IMG/VR virus record: IMGVR_UViG_3300042328_000969
Coordinates: 1 to 58,275 of that record
DNA from: a virus
Reading direction: 5' to 3' (one strand)
DNA length: 58,275 nucleotides
Shown here piece after piece: positions 42,840 through 49,536 of this stretch. The notes below the pieces were generated by a model that was not told the DNA's origin, did not search any database, and saw only the letters and a list, made by a program, of their open reading frames with translations. Position numbers and translations under genes: made by a program. Position 1 is the stretch's first letter; each line of letters opens with the position of its first letter.

Positions 42840-44636
42840 ATGAATACTTACATTATTGACACTGAGTGTTATAAAAACTATTGGTTATTTTTAGCCGTTA
42901 ACCACAAAACAGGTACATCGCTTGAAATAGAATTATTTGGCGAAGATGCAAAGTTAAATGAGCAGCAAGCCAAAAAGATACAGCGCCTATTTCTTAATCA
43001 TGAAACCGTTTCATTCAATGGGTTAAACTACGATATACCTGTTATACATGGCGCATTGGACGCATGGGATTGCTCAAAATTACACAAACTTTCCACAAAA
43101 ATAATCACAGATCAGCGCGTTACTTGGCAGATACTCAAAGAGCATAACCTCCAAGTCCCCACTTACGATAAACATATCGACATTATCGAAATCCCCATTG
43201 GACAGGCATCGCTTAAAATTTACGGTGGACGTATTCACACGCAGAAAATGCAAGACTTGCCAATTGATCCTAATGCGTTAATAAAAGATACTGAGCGTAG
43301 TTTGATGCGCAAGTATTGCAGAAACGATACGCAAGTTACAGGTGAACTGTTTGACAAGCTCAAAGGGCAGATAGACTTGCGCAAAGAGATGACACAGCAA
43401 TACGGTATCAACCTTAATTCAAAATCCGATGCGCAAATTGCTGAAACTATTATAAAATCAGAACTTTACGAGAAAACTGGCGAGCATTATCGTGCCACAA
43501 AGTTTGATGATAAATACACGTTTACTTATCGAAATCCAGATATTATTCAGTTTAAAACACAGGAACTCTGCGACATTTTTGACCAGCTAATTTATGAAAC
43601 CTTCACGCTAAAAGATAACGGTAGTGTTGAATTGCCTAAATGGTTAAGCGAACCTATTAAAATCGGCAATGCGTCATATCAAATGGGCATTGGTGGATTA
43701 CATTCACGCGAAGTTGAGCAACACATTAAATCCAGCAGTGGTTACTTTTTATCTGATTTTGATGTTGCCAGTTACTACCCATCAATTATCCTGCATCAAA
43801 GGTTATTTCCAGAATCAATGGGAGAGAATTTCCTTAACCTATATCGAGAGATTGTAAAAAAACGTATTACAGCGAAACACACAGGCGATAAAGTTACTGC
43901 CGATACACTTAAAATCGTACTCAACGGGAGTTTTGGTAAATTCGGTAGTAAATACAGTAGCTTATACTCACCACAATTACTCCTGCAAACAACAATCACT
44001 GGTCAGCTATCACTTCTCATGCTGATTGAAGAACTTGAATTAAACGGTATTCGCGTAGTTAGTGCAAACACCGATGGGATTGTGACGTATTACCACGAAA
44101 GTCAAATACCTACGCTACAAGATATTCTATTTAATTGGGAAATTCAAACCAGCTATACGCTAGAGCAAACCGATTACCGTGAACTGGCATCGCGTGATGT
44201 AAATAACTATATTGCCGTGAAGCTCGACGGTAAAACTAAATGTAAAGGGTGCTTTGGTGAAGCGTCAATGAGTAAAAACCCAGATGGTTTAATCATCTAT
44301 GAGGCGGTTGCTAAATTTATCGCTGACGGTACACCAATTGAAAAAACCGTTACCGAGTGTGAGGATATTAGAAAGTTTGTCACAGTTCGCAGAGTTACCG
44401 GTGGCGCATTGTTTAGAGGGGAGTATCTTGGTAAAGCAGTTCGCTTTTATCACAGTTGCGATTTAGGTCTTGTTGATATGTCACTTGTTTATGCAAAGAA
44501 TGGAAACAAAGTCCCGATGTCACAAGGCTGTCGTCCATTGATGAATTTGCCAAATGCTTTTCCAGAGGATGTTAATTTTTATTATTACTACACTAAGGCA
44601 AATGAAGTGTTAAAAGGTGTTGGCTACAAAGAATAG
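42840..44636 (+). CDS. Family B DNA polymerase with 3'-5' exonuclease
   Basis: The protein has 598 residues. Exonuclease motifs are IIDTECYKN (Exo I), NGLNYDIPVI (Exo II) and YCRNDTQVT (Exo III). Polymerase motif A is DFDVASYYPSIIL (near residue 310), motif B KIVLNGSFGKFG and motif C SANTDGIV. Only about 50 residues separate motifs A and B, so the TPR-1 insertion of protein-primed (phi29-type) polymerases is absent. It replicates the phage genome with the primase-helicase and DUF2815 protein. Its start follows an AGGACACC ribosome site just after the ncRNA terminator. Confidence 0.9.
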   Translation: MNTYIIDTECYKNYWLFLAVNHKTGTSLEIELFGEDAKLNEQQAKKIQRLFLNHETVSFNGLNYDIPVIHGALDAWDCSKLHKLSTKIITDQRVTWQILKEHNLQVPTYDKHIDIIEIPIGQASLKIYGGRIHTQKMQDLPIDPNALIKDTERSLMRKYCRNDTQVTGELFDKLKGQIDLRKEMTQQYGINLNSKSDAQIAETIIKSELYEKTGEHYRATKFDDKYTFTYRNPDIIQFKTQELCDIFDQLIYETFTLKDNGSVELPKWLSEPIKIGNASYQMGIGGLHSREVEQHIKSSSGYFLSDFDVASYYPSIILHQRLFPESMGENFLNLYREIVKKRITAKHTGDKVTADTLKIVLNGSFGKFGSKYSSLYSPQLLLQTTITGQLSLLMLIEELELNGIRVVSANTDGIVTYYHESQIPTLQDILFNWEIQTSYTLEQTDYRELASRDVNNYIAVKLDGKTKCKGCFGEASMSKNPDGLIIYEAVAKFIADGTPIEKTVTECEDIRKFVTVRRVTGGALFRGEYLGKAVRFYHSCDLGLVDMSLVYAKNGNKVPMSQGCRPLMNLPNAFPEDVNFYYYYTKANEVLKGVGYKE

Positions 44637-44666
44637 AAACTCACGATAATTTTTTCGTTTGAGTTT
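44637..44666 (+). promoter_or_regulatory. Intercistronic hairpin after polymerase
   Basis: AAACTCA (44637-44643) pairs with TGAGTTT (44660-44666), with an inner CGA/TCG pair set. The T-run is short and inside the loop, so it is probably an mRNA stabiliser or weak attenuator before the nuclease and helicase genes. Confidence 0.5.
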
Positions 44667-44687
44667 ATTTTACATTGAGGAATAAAA

Positions 44688-44987
44688 ATGCTTGAAAAAG
44701 AAATTGAAAAATACCTGTGCGATCAAATTAAAAAAGTAGGTGGAACGTGTGAAAAATTTACATCGCCCAATCGTCGCTCAGTCCCAGATCGTTTAATTAC
44801 TTTACCATTTCAGCCGATATTTTTTGTTGAATGCAAAGCGCCTAAAAAGAAACCCACTGAAGCACAAGAACGCGATCATCAAAGACGACGCGAGATGGGC
44901 GTCCATGTCTATGTCATTGACTCAAAAGAAAGCGTTGATACTTTATTGCTTTATCGATTACCAGTGGAAGGCGATTATGCGCACTAG
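44688..44987 (+). CDS. VRR-NUC nuclease
   Basis: This 99-residue PD-(D/E)XK nuclease is of the VRR-NUC type: KEIEKYLCDQIKKVGG, then VPDRLITLP with the catalytic Asp, FFVECKAPKKKPTEAQERDH with E-x-K, and a C-terminal VYVIDS. Phage members are stand-alone and usually precede an SNF2-type helicase, as here; the two genes overlap by 11 bases. It likely acts on branched or replication DNA together with that helicase. Confidence 0.9.
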   Translation: MLEKEIEKYLCDQIKKVGGTCEKFTSPNRRSVPDRLITLPFQPIFFVECKAPKKKPTEAQERDHQRRREMGVHVYVIDSKESVDTLLLYRLPVEGDYAH

Positions 44988-47148
44988 AGCAGAACTCCGT
45001 CATTACCAAGTCAGAACCTCCTCGTTTCAAATTGAACAAGAGCGAACACTTTGTGCGCTTAAAATGGGGATGGGGAAAACAGCTTCTACGCTCACTACAA
45101 TCCACGATTTAATTGATGCTTGTGTGATTACCAAAGCACTTGTTATCGCGCCACTGAGAGTAGCTAATAGCGTCTGGGCGCAAGAAGCAAAGGAATGGGA
45201 ACATCTCAAAGATTTAAAATTCAAAATATGTACAGGCACAGAGCAAAAGCGCCTAGCCGCCTTGCACCATGATGCGGATGTTTATGTTATTAATCGAGAA
45301 AACGTGGTCTGGTTAGTGAATCACTATAGGGATAAGTTCCCCTTTCAAATGGTGGTGGTAGATGAGTGTTTTCCAGAGGGTACAATGATATTGACCCCTA
45401 CAGGACTTCGTGATATAAAAACTCTTGAAATTGGAGAATCTGTAATAACTTCAATTGGAGAAAAACCTATTACTAATATCTTTAAAAAAGAATCTTATGA
45501 CCTTATCAAATTATATTTATCAGACGGAACAAGTATTGAATGTACAGGAAATCATCCTTTTGCAACAGAAAAGGGGTGGATTCAAGCACGGGGATGTCGG
45601 GGTTTGCATTTTGTGCGGAACAATCTATATGAAACGCAAATTAACTCATCAGTTATGCAGCCGGTCTTGTTCAAAAAAACATATGCACAATATCAGAACA
45701 GAAGAACACAAAAAAGAAGTCATAGAAAAAACTTCAAAAACAGCAAAAAAGAATTACGCATCTGGACAAAGAACCACTTGGAACAAAGGGTTAGAATGGT
45801 CAGACGAAGTAAAACAAAAATTAAGTTTAGCTCACAAACTTTCTGGGCATCAACCAATTGTGCGCGGAGGGAATGGGAAAATTTCAGAATGCGAGAAGAT
45901 GATGAGGGAAATCTTACCGTCAGAATGGATAATGCAGTGTGCAATACCCACAAAAATGGGAAGAACCAGTGGCTATCCAACTTGCTACAAAGTAGATTTC
46001 GGAATTCCGCAAAAGAAAATTGCGTTAGAAGTAGATGGAAACTCTCACAGATCGCGAAAGCGGTTGGACGAAAAGAAAGATACCTTTCTTCAATCGTTAG
46101 GGTGGACAGTATTGAGAATATCCAACAATCGCGCTCAAGAAATGTATTCAATTTACAAATTAACGGGATCAATGATTATTTTGCCAACGGAATTTTAGTA
46201 CACAATTGCTCCAGCTTTAAAAGTGATAAAAGTAAACGTGTCAAAGCACTGCGCAAAGCATTACCTTATGTTCACTACATCACTCTACTGACAGGTACAC
46301 CCTCACCCAATGGCTTACTCGACCTGTGGTCACAATGCTATTTAGTAGATAACGGAAAAGCGCTTGGGCGAACCATGACTATGTATAAAAGCCGATTCTT
46401 TGAACAGGATTATAGCGGTTACAAATACACCCCTCGCAAAGATTCACAAAAGAAAATTGAAGCATTGATAGCGCCATTTACCATATCAATGGAAACAAGT
46501 GATTACCTTGATATGCCAGACTACATTGAATTATATGAAGAAATTCAATTAGAACCTGCGGTAATATCTAAATACAAGCAGTTTGAAAAAACACTATATC
46601 TTGATTTTGAAAATAGCGAAGTTGAAGCATTAAGCGCAGCGACACTTGCCAATAAGTTATTGCAGTATTGCGCTGGTGCTGTGTACGTCGATGAGTTTAA
46701 AAACTATGAAATAGTCCATGATGCAAAACTTGATGCGCTTGCAGACATTATTGAGCAGAACGATGGGGAGAATATCCTTGTTGCCTATAACTTCAAAAGC
46801 GATCTTGAGCGACTACTTAAACGCTTTCCAGACGGGCGAGTTCTCGATAAGCATCAAAGCACTATTGATGAATGGAACAATGGCGAAATACCCCTTCTAT
46901 TTGCGCATCCTCAATCAGCCGGTCACGGTCTTAATATCCAACACGGTGGTAGCATGATTGTGTGGTTTTCACTGAGCTGGAGTTTGGAGTATTACCAGCA
47001 GTTTAATGCTCGATTGTACCGGCAAGGACAGACTATGGCGGTAAGGATTATCCACTTAATCTGCAAAGGCTGCATTGACGAGCGAATCATTAACGTATTG
47101 AAAGATAAAGATATTGTGCAATCTGACTTACTTCGTGCATTAAAATAA
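44977..47148 (+). CDS. SNF2-family helicase interrupted by an intein in motif II
   Basis: The full reading frame from the ATG at 44977 (GGAAGG ribosome site) has 723 residues, and the spliced protein would have 443. Walker A is MGMGKT (residues about 29-34). Motif II reads VVVDE, is interrupted by the intein, and continues CSSFKS. Motif III is TLLTGTPSPNGLLDLW. The C-terminal RecA lobe has LVAYNFKSDLERLL and FSLSWSLEYYQQFNARLYRQGQ (motifs V-VI). It is a phage double-strand DNA translocase or helicase, usually paired with VRR-NUC. Activity should require splicing because the intein splits the ATPase site. Confidence 0.9.
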   Translation: MRTRAELRHYQVRTSSFQIEQERTLCALKMGMGKTASTLTTIHDLIDACVITKALVIAPLRVANSVWAQEAKEWEHLKDLKFKICTGTEQKRLAALHHDADVYVINRENVVWLVNHYRDKFPFQMVVVDECFPEGTMILTPTGLRDIKTLEIGESVITSIGEKPITNIFKKESYDLIKLYLSDGTSIECTGNHPFATEKGWIQARGCRGLHFVRNNLYETQINSSVMQPVLFKKTYAQYQNRRTQKRSHRKNFKNSKKELRIWTKNHLEQRVRMVRRSKTKIKFSSQTFWASTNCARREWENFRMREDDEGNLTVRMDNAVCNTHKNGKNQWLSNLLQSRFRNSAKENCVRSRWKLSQIAKAVGRKERYLSSIVRVDSIENIQQSRSRNVFNLQINGINDYFANGILVHNCSSFKSDKSKRVKALRKALPYVHYITLLTGTPSPNGLLDLWSQCYLVDNGKALGRTMTMYKSRFFEQDYSGYKYTPRKDSQKKIEALIAPFTISMETSDYLDMPDYIELYEEIQLEPAVISKYKQFEKTLYLDFENSEVEALSAATLANKLLQYCAGAVYVDEFKNYEIVHDAKLDALADIIEQNDGENILVAYNFKSDLERLLKRFPDGRVLDKHQSTIDEWNNGEIPLLFAHPQSAGHGLNIQHGGSMIVWFSLSWSLEYYQQFNARLYRQGQTMAVRIIHLICKGCIDERIINVLKDKDIVQSDLLRALK
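45367..46206 (+). other. Intein (280 residues) in helicase motif II
   Basis: It starts at Cys in CFPEGTMILTPTG (block A). Block B is GTSIECTGNHPFAT with the T-x-x-H motif. The C-terminal blocks are RNVFNLQINGINDYFANGILVHN, ending His-Asn before the extein Cys at 46207. All splicing residues (Cys1, block B His, His-Asn, Cys+1) are present. The middle, from about 45590 to 46100, is a Lys/Arg/Asn/Ser-rich stretch with no intein or endonuclease motif in this frame, although it is free of stops. The endonuclease is in another frame. Confidence 0.88.
45455..46198 (+). CDS. Homing endonuclease nested in the intein, alternative (+1) frame
   Basis: In the frame one base ahead of the helicase, a continuous frame of up to 247 codons holds recognisable endonuclease parts. 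These are a zinc-finger-like CILCGTIYMKRKLTHQLCSRSC (45605-45670), a NUMOD3-like TTWNKGLEWSDEVKQKLSLAH, and a Vsr/DUF559-like PD-(D/E)XK core ALEVDGNSHRSRKRLDEKKD followed by FLQSLGWTVLRISN. The initiation codon is unclear: TTG at 45455 opens the frame, and no strong ribosome site precedes the Cys finger, so frameshifting or an internal non-ATG start is possible. The C-terminus overlaps the Hint block VDSIEN in the other frame. It would spread the intein by cutting intein-free alleles. Confidence 0.75.
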   Translation: MEKNLLLISLKKNLMTLSNYIYQTEQVLNVQEIILLQQKRGGFKHGDVGVCILCGTIYMKRKLTHQLCSRSCSKKHMHNIRTEEHKKEVIEKTSKTAKKNYASGQRTTWNKGLEWSDEVKQKLSLAHKLSGHQPIVRGGNGKISECEKMMREILPSEWIMQCAIPTKMGRTSGYPTCYKVDFGIPQKKIALEVDGNSHRSRKRLDEKKDTFLQSLGWTVLRISNNRAQEMYSIYKLTGSMIILPTEF

Positions 47149-47188
47149 GTTAAGTTAAGGTTGACTGAGGGGATAAAATCAATAAAAT
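47149..47188 (+). promoter_or_regulatory. Operator-like element plus sigma70-type promoter
   Basis: GTTAAGTTAAGGTTGACT (47149-47166) nearly repeats 38971-38988. Its TTGACT (47161-47166) is a good -35, and TAAAAT (47183-47188) is a -10 at 16-base spacing. It would drive the block of small genes that follows. Confidence 0.55.
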
Positions 47189-47216
47189 AGCTTCACGGTT
47201 TCTCGAAACAAAAAAA

Positions 47217-47251
47217 TCCTACTGCCCCAAAGGAATAAACAGGCAGTAGGA
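47217..47251 (+). promoter_or_regulatory. Leader hairpin
   Basis: TCCTACTGCC (47217-47226) pairs perfectly with GGCAGTAGGA (47242-47251). No T-tract follows, so it is a leader hairpin of the small-gene operon, not a terminator. Confidence 0.65.
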
Positions 47252-47273
47252 ATAGAGTCGAGGAGTCTAACAC

Positions 47274-47354
47274 ATGAACGCATTTCAAACAGTTGGAGTG
47301 GAATGCAAAGTGAGTATAACACAAACAAGAGGTTATATAAATGCAAGTATTTGA
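47274..47354 (+). CDS. 26-residue ORF, unknown
   Basis: MNAFQTVGVECKVSITQTRGYINASI follows a GAGGAG-type ribosome site at 47259-47264. It overlaps the next start by 14 bases and may be a leader that couples translation. It is small, so support is moderate. Confidence 0.35.
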   Translation: MNAFQTVGVECKVSITQTRGYINASI

Positions 47355-47520
47355 AGATTTTACTTCTGACGCATATTGGTATGCTGAGGAAGAAGAAGAT
47401 GAGCGCAAGTATTGGACACACTCCCAATGGGATGCTTTCAATAAACAAAGAGCGATTGATACTGAAAAACAACTTAAAAAAATGTTAGGAGCAAGATATG
47501 TCGAACCAAAGAAAGTTTAA
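47341..47520 (+). CDS. 59-residue acidic protein, unknown
   Basis: MQVFEDFTSDAYWYAEEEEDERKYWTHSQW leads into a basic helix. The ribosome site is AGAGGTT. It overlaps the next gene by 23 bases, as is common in this packed operon. No family is recognised. Confidence 0.45.
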   Translation: MQVFEDFTSDAYWYAEEEEDERKYWTHSQWDAFNKQRAIDTEKQLKKMLGARYVEPKKV

Positions 47521-47764
47521 TAATCATGAGGTTATTTTAAAATTACTAACAACTGCGTTGGAACATGATAACCAACAAGAAGCCCTTAGTGATTTAACCT
47601 TTGAGCTTGTAGAGGCAGTAGGGTATTTAGTCGGTAGCACTGACAAACTAGAAGATAGGGAAATATTTATTAGAAAAATTAACAGTCAAATTAATGATTG
47701 CGTTGAAATGCTTGAAGGTGTTCGTGAAGAACTTAATACTAATTCAGCAACACTAGAAGCGTAA
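47498..47764 (+). CDS. 88-residue helical protein, unknown
   Basis: The start at 47498 has TAGGAG upstream. The product is acidic and helical (HEVILKLLTTALEHDNQQEALSDLTFELVEAVGYLV), possibly a helical bundle or coiled coil. There is no recognised family or enzyme motif. Confidence 0.5.
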   Translation: MSNQRKFNNHEVILKLLTTALEHDNQQEALSDLTFELVEAVGYLVGSTDKLEDREIFIRKINSQINDCVEMLEGVREELNTNSATLEA

Positions 47765-47782
47765 TAGCTGAGGACACAGGTA

Positions 47783-47959
47783 ATGGACGCAATAATTGAA
47801 AGTTTAGATTTTTTAGATAAAAGCAGTATTGCTTATGTCTTAATGATAATTTTGTTTATGGCTATGGCGTACTTGCACTTCAGCGCATTAGATGAAATTA
47901 CCCGTCTGCGTAGAGCGCTTAAAACCGCAGTCTTGGAGAATAAAAATGGAAAGCGATGA
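47783..47959 (+). CDS. 58-residue single-pass membrane protein
   Basis: MDAIIESLDFLDKSSIA is followed by a transmembrane helix YVLMIILFMAMAYLHFSAL and a basic cytoplasmic-like tail RLRRALKTAVLENKNGKR. The ribosome site is GAGGACA. It may be an early membrane protein such as an exclusion or host-modifying factor. The role is unknown. Confidence 0.45.
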   Translation: MDAIIESLDFLDKSSIAYVLMIILFMAMAYLHFSALDEITRLRRALKTAVLENKNGKR

Positions 47960-48158
47960 AAAAAAGGAACTTAGAAAACGAACACATAGAAGTATCGTAA
48001 CTAAAGTTAAGAACAATAAAAAGCGTAGGTTTCAACCTTACCAAGATGACTACATTAACTTTTTTGTAAAAATAAATAACGAGGAAACAGTTTATGGGAA
48101 CTATATTAGCTACTCTGACATTGACACTATCGTTTCTGACCTCAGAAACCACTATTGA
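47946..48158 (+). CDS. 70-residue basic protein, unknown
   Basis: The ATG at 47946 follows TTGGAGAATAAAA. The N-terminus is very basic (KKELRKRTHRSIVTKVKNNKKRRF) and the C-terminus is acidic and aromatic (QDDYINFFVKINNEE). It could bind nucleic acid. It overlaps both neighbours. Confidence 0.45.
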   Translation: MESDEKKELRKRTHRSIVTKVKNNKKRRFQPYQDDYINFFVKINNEETVYGNYISYSDIDTIVSDLRNHY

Positions 48159-48351
48159 TAAACACGGTAAAGTAACTACTCATGAAGTGATTGCTTACAC
48201 AACAAGTGTAATCCCTTACGACAGCATGACGGCTTGCACAAACGCTCGTGAAGAGTGGAATCTTGCAGTTGGCGCATACCAAATGTCAAAGCGCCCAACA
48301 AGAGTAATTACAGCAATATGTAATGATGTTAAAACGGGGACGGTACAATGA
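48094..48351 (+). CDS. Small exported protein with paired cysteines
   Basis: This 85-residue protein has a hydrophobic N-terminal segment (MGTILATLTLTLSFLTSE), likely a signal peptide or anchor. It has two Cys (MTACTNAREEW and TAICNDVK) that could form a disulfide. The product at 51668-51880 has a similar plan. The ribosome site is GAGGAAAC. A periplasmic role, such as superinfection exclusion, is possible but not shown. Confidence 0.45.
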   Translation: MGTILATLTLTLSFLTSETTIDKHGKVTTHEVIAYTTSVIPYDSMTACTNAREEWNLAVGAYQMSKRPTRVITAICNDVKTGTVQ

Positions 48352-48536
48352 GTGATATTAAAAATAATGGCGGTACTGCGCTTTCAACTTTTCATGGTAT
48401 GACATTGCGCGATTATTTTGCGGCAAAGGCAATGCAAGCCTATATGTCTGATCCGAATATGACTTGGTCTGACAGTGAAATAGCAAGAGAAGCCTATGTA
48501 ATGGCAGATGCAATGCTTGAAGCTAGAGGTGAATAA
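48348..48536 (+). CDS. Conserved small phage protein (YFAAKAMQ type)
   Basis: The 62 residues contain GMTLRDYFAAKAMQAYMSD and SEIAREAYVMADAMLEARGE. This pattern is common in small early proteins of many phages of Proteobacteria. Its function is not known to me. It is coupled to the upstream gene by a 4-base overlap. Confidence 0.55.
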   Translation: MSDIKNNGGTALSTFHGMTLRDYFAAKAMQAYMSDPNMTWSDSEIAREAYVMADAMLEARGE

Positions 48537-48748
48537 TGAGTTCCATGACCATTAGACAATTCCGAGAAAAAACAGGAATGTCGCAAGCAACATTAAGACG
48601 TAAATTAATAGCGCTTAATGTATTGCCCGTAGGTGTTAGTAAACAAGGTAAAACAGCATGGCTGTGGGCAACATCTGATTTAGAAAAAGCGTTCTCATTA
48701 GTAAATACTTATTTATCCCCCCGTGGGCGACATAAAAAACTGTGGTGA
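48536..48748 (+). CDS. MerR/excisionase-type helix-turn-helix protein
   Basis: The 70 residues begin MSSMTIRQFREKTGMSQATLRRKLIALNVLPV, a compact winged-helix DNA-binding pattern as in MerR-like or excisionase-like proteins. The rest (GKTAWLWATSDLEKAF) fits the wing and last helix. It may regulate phage transcription. No integrase is seen to support an excisionase role. Confidence 0.55.
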   Translation: MSSMTIRQFREKTGMSQATLRRKLIALNVLPVGVSKQGKTAWLWATSDLEKAFSLVNTYLSPRGRHKKLW

Positions 48749-48753
48749 TTAAT

Positions 48754-48960
48754 ATGAAATACGACATGATATATGTAGCTATTGCCTCATTTTGTTTAGG
48801 TGTAATTTTAACTTGGAGTATTGACTCAGCATTTCATCGTCATTACTACGAAGTGATTAAAGTAACAACAGGCGAATTTATCATCCATGATGGCAAAATG
48901 TATGCAGTCTATGAGATGGAGCGCAATGTAAAAGGCGAATTGCAAGTAGGTATAAGATGA
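48754..48960 (+). CDS. 68-residue membrane-anchored protein
   Basis: The ATG at 48754 was chosen over a GTG four codons upstream. An N-terminal transmembrane helix (MIYVAIASFCLGVILTWSI) is followed by a His/Tyr-rich beta segment (HRHYYEVIKVTTGEFIIHDGKMYAVYEM). The function is unknown. Confidence 0.45.
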   Translation: MKYDMIYVAIASFCLGVILTWSIDSAFHRHYYEVIKVTTGEFIIHDGKMYAVYEMERNVKGELQVGIR

Positions 48961-49106
48961 CCAAAGACGAATGTATAAGTCGCCTTAAAACGGCTCAAAA
49001 AAACAAAAAAGAACTAAGAAAAATTAAACTTCAACTCCTCAAAGAAATAGAGCAGTTGAAGTTGATGCTCAGAGCGCTTGAGGAGGAAGAACAATGGGCG
49101 AGTTAA
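48957..49106 (+). CDS. 49-residue coiled-coil protein
   Basis: The start overlaps the preceding stop (ATGA). The product is almost all Lys/Leu/Glu helix (KNKKELRKIKLQLLKEIEQLKLML), a clear coiled coil. The gene's end overlaps the next by 13 bases. The function is unknown. Confidence 0.45.
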   Translation: MTKDECISRLKTAQKNKKELRKIKLQLLKEIEQLKLMLRALEEEEQWAS

Positions 49107-49186
49107 TTTACTGGGCAGTTATTGGGTTTACCGTTATTTGTTTTATGGTTGAGTATAGTAAAGGGGATGACAATGACATTACATGA
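49094..49186 (+). CDS. 30-residue membrane peptide
   Basis: There is a strong GAGGAGGAAG ribosome site before the ATG at 49094. One transmembrane helix (LIYWAVIGFTVICFMV) is followed by a short acidic tail. No family is recognised. Confidence 0.4.
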   Translation: MGELIYWAVIGFTVICFMVEYSKGDDNDIT

Positions 49187-49262
49187 CTGGGTGGCACTTG
49201 TTGCTTATGTAGGATTGATTGGTTTATGTATGAGGATTATATGGACAAAGTTAAAAAGGTAG
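49173..49262 (+). CDS. 29-residue membrane peptide
   Basis: MTLHDWVALVAYVGLIGLCMRIIW ends in a Lys-rich tail. It has one transmembrane segment. An ATG two codons upstream (49167) is an equal option. The spacing from AAAGGGG fits either start. Confidence 0.35.
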   Translation: MTLHDWVALVAYVGLIGLCMRIIWTKLKR

Positions 49263-49399
49263 AAGCAGTACGAGCGTTACCAGACGCTACCAATTGCAAA
49301 CATGATCACTGGCGAGTTTATCAATCACTTGGTTATCGGGAGTGCGATAGATGCAAAGCAAGACGCGCTATATTTAATGACATAAGGCATCAGAGATGA
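49241..49399 (+). CDS. 52-residue putative zinc-binding protein
   Basis: The product has Cys and His ligand candidates (TNCKHDHW and YRECDRCKARR) consistent with a small zinc knuckle. It overlaps the gene before by 22 bases and the one after by 4. The function is unknown. Confidence 0.4.
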   Translation: MDKVKKVEAVRALPDATNCKHDHWRVYQSLGYRECDRCKARRAIFNDIRHQR

Positions 49400-49536
49400 A
49401 CACACTAATAAACATACTGAAGTTTCCTGTATTCCTTATTTGCTGTTTGTTGTACTTAGCAAGTGAGTTGTTACTAGGACTTAGCGTACTGCTAGATTGT
49501 ATTGGGGAAGTGCTTGAGGATTTAATAGATGAATAA
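49396..49536 (+). CDS. 46-residue membrane protein
   Basis: MNTLINILKFPVFLICCLLYLASELLLGL is a hydrophobic helix pair, followed by an acidic tail (EVLEDLIDE). It is coupled to the gene before (ATGA) and overlaps the next gene. The role is unknown. Confidence 0.4.
   Translation: MNTLINILKFPVFLICCLLYLASELLLGLSVLLDCIGEVLEDLIDE

Noticed and set aside
45720-46172. A 150-codon minus-strand ORF across the intein
   Set aside because: It is a shadow of the two plus-strand frames, with Leu/Phe/Ser-rich composition and no motif or ribosome site.
41979-47778. Exact 12-base inverted match CTGTGTCCTCAG (41979) to the region at 47767
   Set aside because: The two sites are nearly 6 kb apart in unrelated contexts, and a 12-base match is not unusual at this scale.
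48536-48748. Excisionase, implying an integrated lifestyle
   Set aside because: The helix-turn-helix fits, but no integrase or attachment site is visible in the window, so I call it only a DNA-binding protein.
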